From contig JAKBBE010000006.1 of NCBI GenBank assembly GCA_021826035.1, positions 1 to 64,000 of the forward strand: 64,000 nt of DNA, in the 5' to 3' direction. The first letter of the stretch is position 1, and each line of letters starts with the position of its first letter. This stretch comes from Pseudomonadota bacterium. Its GTDB lineage: Bacteria > Pseudomonadota > Gammaproteobacteria > Steroidobacterales > Steroidobacteraceae. Made by a program: the position numbers and the translations under genes. The notes beneath the pieces were generated by a model, which was given only the letters and a program-made list of their open reading frames with translations, searched no databases and had not been told where the DNA came from. Below, in pieces: positions 25,646-34,556 of this stretch.

Positions 25646-27020
25646 GTCGAACGTCATTTCCGCCGGAATTGAGTCCGCCGCATTGGTGCTTCTACGGCGC
25701 GCGTATGCCGCGGCGATGCAGGGCGAATTCTCCGTGCCGGACGTTCCACTCAACCCTCCTGCGCATTCCTGTACGCTGTACGTTCACGTGCCGTTTTGTG
25801 AATCACTGTGCCCCTTCTGTTCCTTTCACCGAGTGGCGTATCGAGCGGAGAAGGCGCACCTGTATTTCGAAGCCTTGCGCGAAGAACTCCGCCAATACCA
25901 TGCGCGCGGCTTCCTCTTTGCGGAGGTCTATGTCGGAGGCGGAACGCCGACCGTGGCGCCTGCGGAACTCGAGGTGACCCTGCGTCTCATCCGCTCGCTC
26001 TGGCCCGTCCGACGGATGTCCGTCGAGACCAATCCGAACCACTTGACGGCCGAGACGATGGCGCGACTGCAGAGCTGCGGGGTCGATCGGCTCTCGGTTG
26101 GAGTGCAGAGTTTCGATGATGCGTTGTTGGCGGAAATGGGTCGCTTGCAGCCGTACGGTACAGCGGCCGACATCGCGCGACGCCTGGAGGGCGCGCGCGG
26201 TCGCTTCGGCGCGCTCAATGTCGATCTGATCTTCAACTTTCCGCACCAGAGCATCCGATCACTGGAGAATGACGTCGCGACGGTGCGCGATCTCGAAATC
26301 GACCAGGTTTCATACTATCCGCTCATGAGTGCAGCTGCCACGCGCCGTCGTATGCGCCATGAACTCGGCACGGTGGAGCCCTCGCGGCGGCGGGACTTCT
26401 ACGGCGCGATTGTGAATGGATTGCGCTCGCAGTATCAGCCGTCGTCGGCCTGGTGCTTCACGCGGCGTAGAGCGGTAGCGCCTTCAGTCGCTCTGGATGA
26501 GTACATCGTCGGCTCGAGCGAGTACGTCGGCGCCGGTAGCGGCGCATTCAGCTATGTGGGTGGCAGGCTGTACGCCACCACTTTCTCGTTGAATGCGTAC
26601 CGGGAGCGGATTCGTTCCGGTCAATCGGCGATCACCGCGTATCGGCCGCTGACGCTTCGGCAGCGATTGCATTACGACCTGCTCGTCGGCCTGTTCGGAT
26701 TGTCGTTACCGTGGTCGACGCTCGAGACGAAATACGGACGCCATGTGCGTCGTGCACTCGCCCCGGAGCTCGCGGCGTTGCGCGTAGCCGGGGCGGTCCG
26801 CGCTGAGGGCGACGCGCTGCATTTGACCGAGCGGGGCATGTATTACTGGATGCTCATGATGGCGGAGTTCTTTACCGCCGTGAATGAACTCAGAGCGACG
26901 ATGCGTCGACACATCCGCGCCGAGCCGGTCGCGGGACCGTGCAGATTCAACGGGGTGCAAAGAGTCCTGTGGGATCCAGATAGATCTCGTACCGGGCCAC
27001 TTTCCCATGATCCATCGTGA
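25638..27020 (+). CDS. Radical SAM protein of the HemN/HutW-like family
   Basis: A 460-residue cytoplasmic enzyme. The SAM cluster motif CESLCPFCSFHRVAY (CxxxCxxC, about residues 54-61) follows TLYVHVPF. VYVGGGTPTVAP, SVETNPNHLT, LSVGVQSFDDALL and NVDLIFNFPHQ are the HemN-type core segments. It could be an oxygen-independent coproporphyrinogen oxidase paralogue or a heme-handling HutW-like protein. The last motif is not strong enough to decide. AGGAGG precedes the ATG. It overlaps hypA and ends the hydrogenase operon. Its last 25 codons are antisense to the convergent NTF2-like gene, so the tail may be non-native. Confidence 0.85.
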   Translation: MRESNVISAGIESAALVLLRRAYAAAMQGEFSVPDVPLNPPAHSCTLYVHVPFCESLCPFCSFHRVAYRAEKAHLYFEALREELRQYHARGFLFAEVYVGGGTPTVAPAELEVTLRLIRSLWPVRRMSVETNPNHLTAETMARLQSCGVDRLSVGVQSFDDALLAEMGRLQPYGTAADIARRLEGARGRFGALNVDLIFNFPHQSIRSLENDVATVRDLEIDQVSYYPLMSAAATRRRMRHELGTVEPSRRRDFYGAIVNGLRSQYQPSSAWCFTRRRAVAPSVALDEYIVGSSEYVGAGSGAFSYVGGRLYATTFSLNAYRERIRSGQSAITAYRPLTLRQRLHYDLLVGLFGLSLPWSTLETKYGRHVRRALAPELAALRVAGAVRAEGDALHLTERGMYYWMLMMAEFFTAVNELRATMRRHIRAEPVAGPCRFNGVQRVLWDPDRSRTGPLSHDPS

Positions 27021-27315
27021 ATACGTTGCAGAACGGAGCGATCACGCTATCGCCATCGAGGCGAGTGTAGTGCACCGTGCCGCAGCAAATGCGGTGTTCG
27101 GGCAGGTCCCAAAAATCACTCAGACGATGTTCGAGCGCCGCGACGCTGGCAAAGAACTGGTCCAGCGCCTGGATGATGCGGGTGGTGCCGGTCACGGGCG
27201 GCGTATTGCCGAAGCGAAAGACGGCCTCTGCAGTCAGGTACTGGGCGAAACCCTGACTGTTCTTTGCATCGATCGTGCTGAAGAGTTGCTCGTACCAGTG
27301 GCGCGCCGATGTCAT
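26947..27315 (-). CDS. SnoaL/NTF2-like fold protein
   Basis: A 122-residue small soluble protein with the cone-shaped alpha+beta NTF2-like fold: RHWYEQLFSTIDAKNSQGFAQ (in part) at the N-terminus, FRFGNTPPVTG, and terminal strands VIAPFCNVFTMDHGKVARYE and IYLDPTGLF. Such proteins act as small isomerases, hydrolases or ligand binders; no catalytic residue is certain. The ATG at 27315 is preferred over an upstream in-frame ATG at 27429, which would add a low-complexity leader. It runs against the radical SAM gene with a 74-base 3' overlap. It is divergent from the decaheme lipoprotein gene. It is not obviously related to the hydrogenase. Confidence 0.75.
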   Translation of the reverse strand: MTSARHWYEQLFSTIDAKNSQGFAQYLTAEAVFRFGNTPPVTGTTRIIQALDQFFASVAALEHRLSDFWDLPEHRICCGTVHYTRLDGDSVIAPFCNVFTMDHGKVARYEIYLDPTGLFAPR

Positions 27316-27478
27316 CGAGAGTCTCCGAGGAGAGCGGGGTGCGTCAGTATCGCCCTCGATATGGCACTCGTCACTGCGGAATTTCCTTACTGCATTCGTG
27401 TCGGAAGCGACGCTAACATCTGATTGCATTGGACCGTAGCGCGGCGTGAGTGTGCGTGATGCGTGCGAGGAGGCCGGC

Positions 27479-29890
27479 GTGAGTAGGAGTCAGGGGCTGA
27501 GGGTGGCGTCGATCGGCAGAACCCTGCGGGTTGCGCTGGTCGTGGTGGTCCTGGGTCTGGCGGCGTGCGGTGGAACGACCGGCGCGCCCGGTCCCGCGGG
27601 ACCGACCGGGAGCGTCGGTCCGGCGGGTGCGCCGGGAACTGGCGGGGCGGTGAGCGCAGTTCCCATAACGACGGCGACTAAGATCCAGGCGACGATCACG
27701 GCCGTACAGATTCCGAGCTCCGGTCATCCGGTGGTCAATTTCACGCTGACCGATCAGAACGGTGTCCCGCTCAGCGGGTTGCCGCCGGCGGATGTCAACT
27801 TCGCGATCGCGAAGCTGGTTCCCGCCGGTACTCAGCTCGCGGCGTTCCCCGGACTGCCCGCGCCGGCACCGCTGCTGCAGCCGCAATGGCAGTCGTATCT
27901 CTATGCCATGGTCAACCCGGTGAGTTCGGCTGGGAGTGCGGCGACTCCGGTGGTCGGTACGCAGGCGCAGCCACAGGCTCAGACCGAAGGCGGGGCGAGC
28001 GGCACTCTGGTCGATAACGGCAATGGGACCTATCAGTACACGTTCAAGGCGGATATTGCCGGCGATCCGGTCGTGACCTACGTGCCGACGCTGGTGCACC
28101 GCGTGGGTCTTGAAATCCGCGGGTTGGCGCCGGCCAACAGCCCGGTGTACACGTTCATTCCCGCGACCGGTGCGACCAGTGGCTTCGATGCCGATGACGC
28201 CGTCGATGGCACTGCCTGCGTGGCCTGCCATCAGCAGCTGGCGTTTCACGGCGGAGCGCGGACCAATGTGCAGTACTGCGTGATTTGCCACAACCCGAGT
28301 TCCGTGGATCCCTCGAGTGGCAACACGCTCGACTTCACTGTTCTGATCCACAAGATCCACATGGGCGATACGCTGCCCTCGGTACTGGCGGGGACGCATT
28401 ACTACATTTACGGCTACCGCGGCGCGGTCAGTGACTTCAGCAGCGTCGCGTATCCGCAGAGCGATCTGAGTGGCAACAATACTGCCGTTTCGGGGTCGGG
28501 TACGCGGTTCTGCACGACCTGTCACACCCCAAATGACCCGAATGCGCCGCAATCCGGGAATTACCAGACGGCGATCAGTTCGGCCGCGTGCGGGGCCTGC
28601 CACGACAACGTGAATTTCGCGACGGGGCAGAATCATGGACCCGGGGATCTCATCGTCACGGATGCCGACTGCGTCACCTGCCACGGGCCGACCAGTACGA
28701 TCGACAATGGCGCGCTGCAGGTCGTCGCGGCCCACACGACGCCGGTCGATGCGGCGGTGCAGAAGTTCCAGTACAAGATCCTGGGCGTGGCCAATACCGC
28801 CCCCGGGCAGACTCCCAGTGTCACCCTCGAGGTGTTCGATCCGACTCAGAACGATGCGCCGTACGATATCCTGAGTGCCAGCAGCCCGTTTCAGCAACCC
28901 GGGGCACGTTTGGCGGTCGATCTTGCGTGGCCGACCGCGGCGTTCAACAACGTCGGCAGTGGCGGGGTCACCGCGAACAGCGGCACGCCGAACCAACCGG
29001 TTTCGATCAGCTTCCAAAGCGGCGTCACCGCCAATGGTGACGGCACGTTCACCGCGAGTTCACCGATTCCGATTCCGAGCACGGCGGTCGGATCGGGTCA
29101 GGTTGCCGTGGAGGGTCGTGCCGTGGTGGCGCTGGCGAACCTGTCGGGTAGCGGCACGACGAATACGCAGCTCGGCATTCCGGGCGTGAGCGCCGATTTC
29201 CCGATTACCGACCCGGCGGCGGTGGCGCCGACTCAGATCGTCTCGATCGCGAAGTGCGATGCGTGCCACCACAATCTGACGGTGCACGGAGAGAACCGCA
29301 GCGACGATATCGAGCTGTGCGAGGCGTGTCACAACGCCAATGCGACCGACATTGGTGAGCATGTGGCGGCCAGCGGTGCGTGCGCTCCGGTCGGAACTGC
29401 CGGGGCCAATCCCGAGCAGCCGATCGATTTCAAAGTGCTGATCCACGAGATCCATGCGTCGGCGGCAGTCAATGCGAGCGGGACGCTGCGATATCCCAAC
29501 GGGGTGACGATCTGCGGCTACGGTGCCAGTCCGACGACATTCAATGTGGCCTATCCCGGGAATCTTGAGGACTGCGATGCCTGTCACGTCAATTCGTCTT
29601 ATTATCCGGTGAATGACGCGGTGGTGGAAGGGACGACGGTGGTGACGAATGATCGAACCACACTCGCCGATGATGTCGTCATTTCACCCAATGCCGCGGT
29701 GTGTGCGAGCTGTCACACGAGTGCCTTGGCACAGCAGCACATGATTCAGAACGGCGGGAACTATGCGGCGACTAAGACCGCGGCGGGCGCCTTGGTTTCG
29801 GGGAGCACGGAGACCTGCGCGCTGTGTCATGGTCCGGGTGGCGTTGCCGACGTGAAAGTGATGCATGACTTGGCGGACTTCCCGGAATGA
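27479..29890 (+). CDS. OmcA/MtrC-family decaheme c-type cytochrome, surface lipoprotein
   Basis: An 803-residue outer-membrane lipoprotein. A hydrophobic leader ends in a lipobox (LGLAACGG) and is followed by a collagen-like linker GAPGPAGPTGSVGPAGAPG. Ten CxxCH heme motifs fall in two pentaheme clusters: CVACH, CVICH, CTTCH, CGACH, CVTCH (residues about 247-405) and CDACH, CEACH, CDACH, CASCH, CALCH (about 597-783), with beta-rich domains between. This is the OmcA/MtrC plan for cell-surface electron exchange with minerals or shuttles. The GTG at 27479 was chosen for GAGGAGG five bases upstream and because the signal peptide then has a normal length. The stop overlaps the mtrA start (ATGA). 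Confidence 0.93.
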   Translation: MSRSQGLRVASIGRTLRVALVVVVLGLAACGGTTGAPGPAGPTGSVGPAGAPGTGGAVSAVPITTATKIQATITAVQIPSSGHPVVNFTLTDQNGVPLSGLPPADVNFAIAKLVPAGTQLAAFPGLPAPAPLLQPQWQSYLYAMVNPVSSAGSAATPVVGTQAQPQAQTEGGASGTLVDNGNGTYQYTFKADIAGDPVVTYVPTLVHRVGLEIRGLAPANSPVYTFIPATGATSGFDADDAVDGTACVACHQQLAFHGGARTNVQYCVICHNPSSVDPSSGNTLDFTVLIHKIHMGDTLPSVLAGTHYYIYGYRGAVSDFSSVAYPQSDLSGNNTAVSGSGTRFCTTCHTPNDPNAPQSGNYQTAISSAACGACHDNVNFATGQNHGPGDLIVTDADCVTCHGPTSTIDNGALQVVAAHTTPVDAAVQKFQYKILGVANTAPGQTPSVTLEVFDPTQNDAPYDILSASSPFQQPGARLAVDLAWPTAAFNNVGSGGVTANSGTPNQPVSISFQSGVTANGDGTFTASSPIPIPSTAVGSGQVAVEGRAVVALANLSGSGTTNTQLGIPGVSADFPITDPAAVAPTQIVSIAKCDACHHNLTVHGENRSDDIELCEACHNANATDIGEHVAASGACAPVGTAGANPEQPIDFKVLIHEIHASAAVNASGTLRYPNGVTICGYGASPTTFNVAYPGNLEDCDACHVNSSYYPVNDAVVEGTTVVTNDRTTLADDVVISPNAAVCASCHTSALAQQHMIQNGGNYAATKTAAGALVSGSTETCALCHGPGGVADVKVMHDLADFPE

Positions 29891-30888
29891 ACGCCGGGGT
29901 GCGTCCGCGGTGCGCGGTGCGGTGCTGCAGCATGCTGCCTCGGGTGATTCTGGTGTGGGCGGTGGTGGCGCCGTGGGCCGGTGCGACGCCGCCGCGTGCC
30001 GTGGTGCCCGCCGGCCCGACGGCGGTGCTCGAGAGTCCGACCGCGCTCGGATATAGCGCGAAGGGTGCGGATACGTGCCTCGCGTGTCACGCGCTGAATG
30101 CCAACGTCCAGGGGATTTTCCGCTCGCCTCATGCCCGCCCGCACGATTCGCGCGGCCCATTCGGCCCGGGGGGATTGCAATGTGAGGCCTGCCATGGACC
30201 CGGTGGCGCGCACGTACGCGCGATGGGGATGAAGCCCGCCGGCATCGTGGTGTTCGGTCCGCATTCCCCGACGCCGGTCGCGAAGCAGAACGCGATGTGT
30301 CTGAGCTGCCATCGTGCCGCGGTGGGACGCAACTGGGCCGCGAGTGCGCACGCGGCCAATGGAGTGAGCTGCGTGGCGTGTCATCGCATTCATGGTGGCA
30401 GTGATCCGGTGCGCGTGCAGGCGATGCAGGCGAGCGTGTGCGGCAAATGTCACCTCTCCGTGCAGGCGCAATTTCTCAAGCCCTATCACCACCCGGTGCC
30501 GGAAGGCACCATGGCCTGCTCCTCGTGTCACGATCCGCACGGATCCACCGCGCCGGCCATGCTGGTGAAGGACACGGTGAATGAGACCTGTACCGGCTGC
30601 CATGCCCAGATGCGCGGGCCCTTTCTGTGGGAGCACCAGCCGGTGAGTGACAATTGCGATGACTGTCACGTCCCGCACGGTTCCGTGATTCCCTCGCTGC
30701 TGAGTGAGCAGCCGCCGATTCTCTGCCAGCAGTGTCATGATGCGGCCGGCCACCCCTCCGTGCCGTATGGGCCACAGGGGCTGCCGAACGGCATGCCGAA
30801 TCCCTATCTGCTGGTCGGTGGCTGCGTCAACTGTCACTCGCGCATTCATGGATCGAACAGTCCGTCGGGACGCGCGCTGATGCGCTAG
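29887..30888 (+). CDS. mtrA: MtrA/DmsE-family periplasmic decaheme c-type cytochrome
   Basis: A 333-residue exported cytochrome with the same length as Shewanella MtrA. The leader includes LPRVILVWAVVAPWAGA. Ten CxxCH sites are regularly spaced: CLACH, CEACH, CLSCH, CVACH, CGKCH, CSSCH, CTGCH, CDDCH, CQQCH and CVNCH. MtrA proteins insert in the MtrB barrel and wire the periplasm to the outer-surface cytochrome. The gene overlaps the decaheme lipoprotein gene by four bases and is 8 bases before mtrB, making a compact C-A-B operon. The leader contains extra Cys residues (RCCSML), which is unusual but precedes the predicted cleavage site. Confidence 0.93.
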   Translation: MNAGVRPRCAVRCCSMLPRVILVWAVVAPWAGATPPRAVVPAGPTAVLESPTALGYSAKGADTCLACHALNANVQGIFRSPHARPHDSRGPFGPGGLQCEACHGPGGAHVRAMGMKPAGIVVFGPHSPTPVAKQNAMCLSCHRAAVGRNWAASAHAANGVSCVACHRIHGGSDPVRVQAMQASVCGKCHLSVQAQFLKPYHHPVPEGTMACSSCHDPHGSTAPAMLVKDTVNETCTGCHAQMRGPFLWEHQPVSDNCDDCHVPHGSVIPSLLSEQPPILCQQCHDAAGHPSVPYGPQGLPNGMPNPYLLVGGCVNCHSRIHGSNSPSGRALMR

Positions 30889-30896
30889 GAGCCGCC

Positions 30897-33029
30897 ATGA
30901 GCCGCCGCATCGAGTCACAGGCGAGGACATCTCGGACCGAACGAAGGGCACTGCACACTGCGCTCGTTGCGGCGGCGGTAGGGGCGGTGTTGACGGGGCA
31001 GGCGGCGCGTGCGACACCGCCGCGCCCGGATACCGCGGCGTGGACCTGCTCGCGCTGTGTGTTCTACCGTGGCCATCAGGTGAAAGTTCGCACCGGGGTG
31101 CTGTATGCAGATGGCGCCAATGCCGCCGCCGGGCGCTACAGCGGCATCGACCGCAACGGTGTCTTCGTAGAGGCCGGCGGCAGCGGCCGCTGGCGCAGTG
31201 CGGGTGGCGCCTACGGCAGTTTCGCGCTCGAGCGGCTCGGACTGGATTCGCGGCGGCTGCGGGTCACCGCCGGGCAGGAGGGCATGTTCGAATTGCGCCT
31301 CACGTACCAGGGACAACCGTTTCGTCAGTACGATGACACCCTCACGCCGTACCGCCTGACGGCGCCGGGCAGCCTGGTTCTGCCGGCCGATTGGGTGACC
31401 GCGAACTCGACCACCGGGATGAGCGCCCTCGGCTCGAGTCTCGCCCCGGTGCACATCGGCACGAATCGGCGCACCGTGGCATTGAGCGGACGGGTGTTCC
31501 TCGGGACGGACTGGACGCTGTTCGCGAAATTCAGCCACACCCAGCGCACCGGGACGGAGGCACTCGGCGCGAGCTTCCTGACCGAGGCGCTGCAGCTGCC
31601 CGATCCGATCGACGATCGGACTGACGACGTCCATGCGGGCGCGCTGTGGAGCGCTCGGCGGGTGAGTGTGCGCTTGGCGTACGACGGTTCGTGGTATCAC
31701 GATGCGATCGAGGCCGTGGCGTTCCAGAACCCCTATCTGCCCATCGTGGCCGGCTCGACGGCGGGGCTGCTGGCCGGCGCGCCCGACAACGACTTGCAGC
31801 AGTTGACGCTCTCCGGACAGGTGATCCTGCCGGTGTGGTCGGGAGTGCTGACCTATCTCGCTTCCGCCGGACGGCTTGCCGAGGACGGCGCGTTCGTCTC
31901 CGGGAGCACGCTCGTCTCGTTGCCGCTGTCACTGTCCGGTTCGCTGCCCGGTGACCTCGATCTGACGCACGATGCGTTGAGCCTGGCGCTGCATCCGACC
32001 GCGCGGCTTCGGATGCGGGGGCGCGCCACCTACGACGGTCACGACGATCATGCCGCCGCGCTTTGGATTCCCTATGTCGCAACCGACACGTTTCCAGGCG
32101 GTACGTATCTGACGCCTCGCTACGGCGAGGATCGCACGCGCCTCGTCGGGAGTGCCGATTACCGTCTGTGGCGCTGGGTGCGTCTGGGTATCGGCGGAAC
32201 CTATGAGCATACCCACTTCTCGCCCGGTCAGGTGCTCACCTCATCGAGCGAGCAACGCGCCTGGGGTGAGCTGATCGTGGTGCCGGTGGCGGCCGTTCGC
32301 GTGAGTCTCAAGGGCGGCAGCGCCCGGCGCGATGCCTCTGCGTTCGATGCCGCGGCGCTGCCGGCCGGGGAGAATCCCCTGATGCTCGCGTACGACTACG
32401 CACCGCGCGACAGCGAATTTGTCCACCTGCGCGCCACCTGGGCGGTCGCAGCCAACCTCGCCTGGGCAATCGATGGGTCGGCGACGACCGAGGCGTACCG
32501 GCGATCGCAATTCGGTTTGAGCGATGGCCGCCAGCGCGAGCTCTCGACGACGCTCACCTGGATGCCGATCAAGGCGTTGAGCGTGTATCTGCAAGGGAGC
32601 TACGAGCATTTGCAGGCCACGCAGTACGCGCTGCAGTTGCCGGCGACGATCCCTTGGCAGGCCATCGAAGGGGCGTATTTCTGGAGCGCCGGTACAGGCG
32701 GGACCTGGACGGTGAGCCGCCGCTGGCGGATGACGGCCGACTATGTCCATGCGGGCTCGCGCAGCGACACTGGCGTGGGCTCCAGTGGGATTCTGCAGGC
32801 GTTCCCGCAGGCTTCCAGCACGCTCGATACCGCCAAGGCCGATGTGGCCTACCGCTGGTCGGCTGCCCTTACCGTGCGGGCGCAATATCGCCGCGACCAG
32901 TTCGGGTCGAGCGACTGGGCGCTCGAAGGTGTCGATCCGGCGACGATTCCGTTGCTGCTCGCGCTCGGGGAGCAGCCGTACCGCTATACGCTCGACAGTT
33001 TCGCCCTCTCGTTCATCTATCGACTGTGA
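30897..33029 (+). CDS. mtrB: MtrB/PioB-family outer-membrane beta-barrel of a porin-cytochrome complex
   Basis: A 710-residue outer-membrane protein. An N-terminal signal region (ALVAAAVGAVLTGQAARA) is followed by WTCSRCVFYRG, matching the conserved CxxC near the N-terminus of MtrB proteins. The rest is a run of amphipathic strands ending in FALSFIYRL, typical of a 26-28-strand MtrB barrel. It forms the sheath that holds MtrA and docks the surface decaheme protein. AGGAG lies five bases before the ATG. Together with the two upstream cytochromes it gives a complete trans-outer-membrane conduit. It ends 15 bases from the convergent prenyltransferase gene. Confidence 0.92.
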   Translation: MSRRIESQARTSRTERRALHTALVAAAVGAVLTGQAARATPPRPDTAAWTCSRCVFYRGHQVKVRTGVLYADGANAAAGRYSGIDRNGVFVEAGGSGRWRSAGGAYGSFALERLGLDSRRLRVTAGQEGMFELRLTYQGQPFRQYDDTLTPYRLTAPGSLVLPADWVTANSTTGMSALGSSLAPVHIGTNRRTVALSGRVFLGTDWTLFAKFSHTQRTGTEALGASFLTEALQLPDPIDDRTDDVHAGALWSARRVSVRLAYDGSWYHDAIEAVAFQNPYLPIVAGSTAGLLAGAPDNDLQQLTLSGQVILPVWSGVLTYLASAGRLAEDGAFVSGSTLVSLPLSLSGSLPGDLDLTHDALSLALHPTARLRMRGRATYDGHDDHAAALWIPYVATDTFPGGTYLTPRYGEDRTRLVGSADYRLWRWVRLGIGGTYEHTHFSPGQVLTSSSEQRAWGELIVVPVAAVRVSLKGGSARRDASAFDAAALPAGENPLMLAYDYAPRDSEFVHLRATWAVAANLAWAIDGSATTEAYRRSQFGLSDGRQRELSTTLTWMPIKALSVYLQGSYEHLQATQYALQLPATIPWQAIEGAYFWSAGTGGTWTVSRRWRMTADYVHAGSRSDTGVGSSGILQAFPQASSTLDTAKADVAYRWSAALTVRAQYRRDQFGSSDWALEGVDPATIPLLLALGEQPYRYTLDSFALSFIYRL

Positions 33030-33044
33030 GGCGCCGCTGCCCGC

Positions 33045-34028
33045 TCAACGCAGCAGGAGCGTGCACAGCACACTCGCCAGCAGCAGCGTCGAGCCGGCGA
33101 GGTGAATGGCGAGCGTCAATTGAATGCCGCCGGTGAGTTCGGTGCGGGTGGCGCGCTCGCGGATCGCGCGCGCCGCGCGCCATCCGGCCGGCACGAGGGC
33201 CAGGGCGAACAGCCCCGACCACACCGGAATCCAGCGCAGCACGGCGGCGAGGGCGAAGGCCGCGCACGCGCCCCACTGCAGTCCCAGGTACAGCCGACGG
33301 GTCGCCGCGACGCCGCAGCGCACCACCAACGTCGCCTTGCCCGCGCGGGCGTCGGCGGCGCGATCGGGTACTTCATTCATGAGCAGGATGGCCGCCCCCC
33401 AGAGGCCGACCGGGATCGACATCAGCAGACTCTGTGCATCGAGCCGACCGCTCTGCAGCCAAGCCGCTCCGGTGACCGGCAGGATGCCGAAGGCGACTGC
33501 GATGGCCATCTCCCCAAGTCCACGGGCGGCCAATTGCGCGCGCGGCAGCGAGTAGGCGATGGCGAGCGCCACACCGATCAGCCCGAAGATGATCACCCCC
33601 GCGCCGCGCAGGTCCGCCAGCACGATGCCGAGCAGTGCCGCCGCGCCGAGCAGCGTGGCGCCCCAAGCGGTCATGGCCGGCAGGCTCAGCAGTCCATTCT
33701 GAATAAATCGGGAGCCACCGGTGTACGGGAAGATCCGCTCCTCGTTGTCCCGATCTGCCCCCGAGAGATCATCGGCGACATCGTTCAGAACGTTGGCCCC
33801 GAGATGCACCAACAACGTGGCGAGCACGGCGAGCAGTGCGGGTGCCCAGAGAATGCGACCGGCGACGCTGGCACCCCATGCAGTGCCAACGATCACCGGG
33901 GCGAGCGATGCCGGAGCGAATGCCGGTCGAGTTGCGAGGAACAGCCGCCGCAGCCGTGCCGGCAGCGTACTGCCGGAGAGGGTCGCGACACTCGGCTCCG
34001 ACGGCCGTGTGGTCATCTGGTCGGTCAT
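33045..34028 (-). CDS. UbiA-superfamily prenyltransferase, MenA-like
   Basis: A 327-residue membrane protein with about eight to nine helices. The prenyl-diphosphate Mg site is NVLNDVADDLSGAD (about residues 80-93, an NDxxDD form) with a second Asp-rich loop NEVPDRAADARAGK (about 218-231). This pattern fits 1,4-dihydroxy-2-naphthoate prenyltransferase (MenA), the membrane step of menaquinone synthesis, though other UbiA members cannot be excluded. Sitting between mtrB and a cytochrome gene, it may supply a low-potential quinone for the hydrogenase/extracellular electron chain. It is divergent from the small cytochrome c gene, with a 173-base control region containing CGTAG-N6-CTACG. Confidence 0.82.
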   Translation of the reverse strand: MTDQMTTRPSEPSVATLSGSTLPARLRRLFLATRPAFAPASLAPVIVGTAWGASVAGRILWAPALLAVLATLLVHLGANVLNDVADDLSGADRDNEERIFPYTGGSRFIQNGLLSLPAMTAWGATLLGAAALLGIVLADLRGAGVIIFGLIGVALAIAYSLPRAQLAARGLGEMAIAVAFGILPVTGAAWLQSGRLDAQSLLMSIPVGLWGAAILLMNEVPDRAADARAGKATLVVRCGVAATRRLYLGLQWGACAAFALAAVLRWIPVWSGLFALALVPAGWRAARAIRERATRTELTGGIQLTLAIHLAGSTLLLASVLCTLLLR

Positions 34029-34201
34029 AGGCTGTAGCTCCCTGAATCAGAGTGTGAACCGACGAATGCGTATCGAACGCGGCGCGTGCCGCAAACATCA
34101 CTTCGCGCAGCGAGGCGGATCATCGTAGGCAGTACTACGTATTCGCGGCAGGAACGCAACGGAGTCAGATAGTCCCAGTCATTGGTGCGGAGGGATTGAG
34201 C

Positions 34202-34480
34202 ATGTCGAGACATACCATGGCCTTCATCGCCGTCGCGGCGGCACTCGGCGCATCGGCGGCGGTCAATGCCACCGACGCGAGCGCCGGCGGAAAGATCGTC
34301 GCGCAGGTGTGCAGTGCGTGTCATGATCCTGCGAGTTGGAAGGGCAAGAGCGCCACGCAGATCGATGCGCTGATTCACAAGGTGGTGGCCGGAAAAGTCA
34401 TGCACCCGATCAAGCTGACCCTGACCAATGCACAGATGGCCGACGTCGCGGCCTATTGGGCGCAAGAGGCCAACAAGTAA
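34202..34480 (+). CDS. Small class I (c5-like) monoheme cytochrome c
   Basis: A 92-residue exported cytochrome. The signal peptide ends near ASAAVNA, giving a mature protein of about 70 residues. One heme site, CSACH, is followed by a candidate Met axial ligand in GKVMHPIKLTL and the C-terminal helix NAQMADVAAYWAQ. Such c5/c-551 proteins shuttle single electrons in the periplasm, here perhaps between the inner-membrane cytochrome and MtrA. The ATG at 34202 has GGAGGG 7 bases upstream, which decides it over the TTG six bases earlier. It is a single-gene unit between divergent and convergent neighbours. Confidence 0.88.
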   Translation: MSRHTMAFIAVAAALGASAAVNATDASAGGKIVAQVCSACHDPASWKGKSATQIDALIHKVVAGKVMHPIKLTLTNAQMADVAAYWAQEANK

Positions 34481-34487
34481 GCCGTCC

Positions 34488-34522
34488 CGGGGAGAGCGCC
34501 GGGCTCGCCTGGTCTCTCCCCG
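34488..34522. terminator. Candidate hairpin terminator between convergent cytochrome genes
   Basis: CGGGGAGAG (34488-34496) pairs perfectly with CTCTCCCCG (34514-34522) across a 17-base loop, directly after the small cytochrome stop. No T-tract follows, so it may act with Rho or serve as a bidirectional barrier. Confidence 0.5.
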
Positions 34523-34556
34523 TTCGACAGTGGTCGCGCTCATTTCAGAGCGGTGC

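Noticed and set aside
31531..32082. Minus-strand frame within mtrB
   Set aside because: Low-complexity Arg/Ser-rich antisense of the barrel gene.
27479..33029. Assigning the conduit to photoferrotrophy (Pio)
   Set aside because: PioAB alone lacks the OmcA/MtrC-type surface lipoprotein, which is present here; no photosynthesis genes are seen, so direction is left open.
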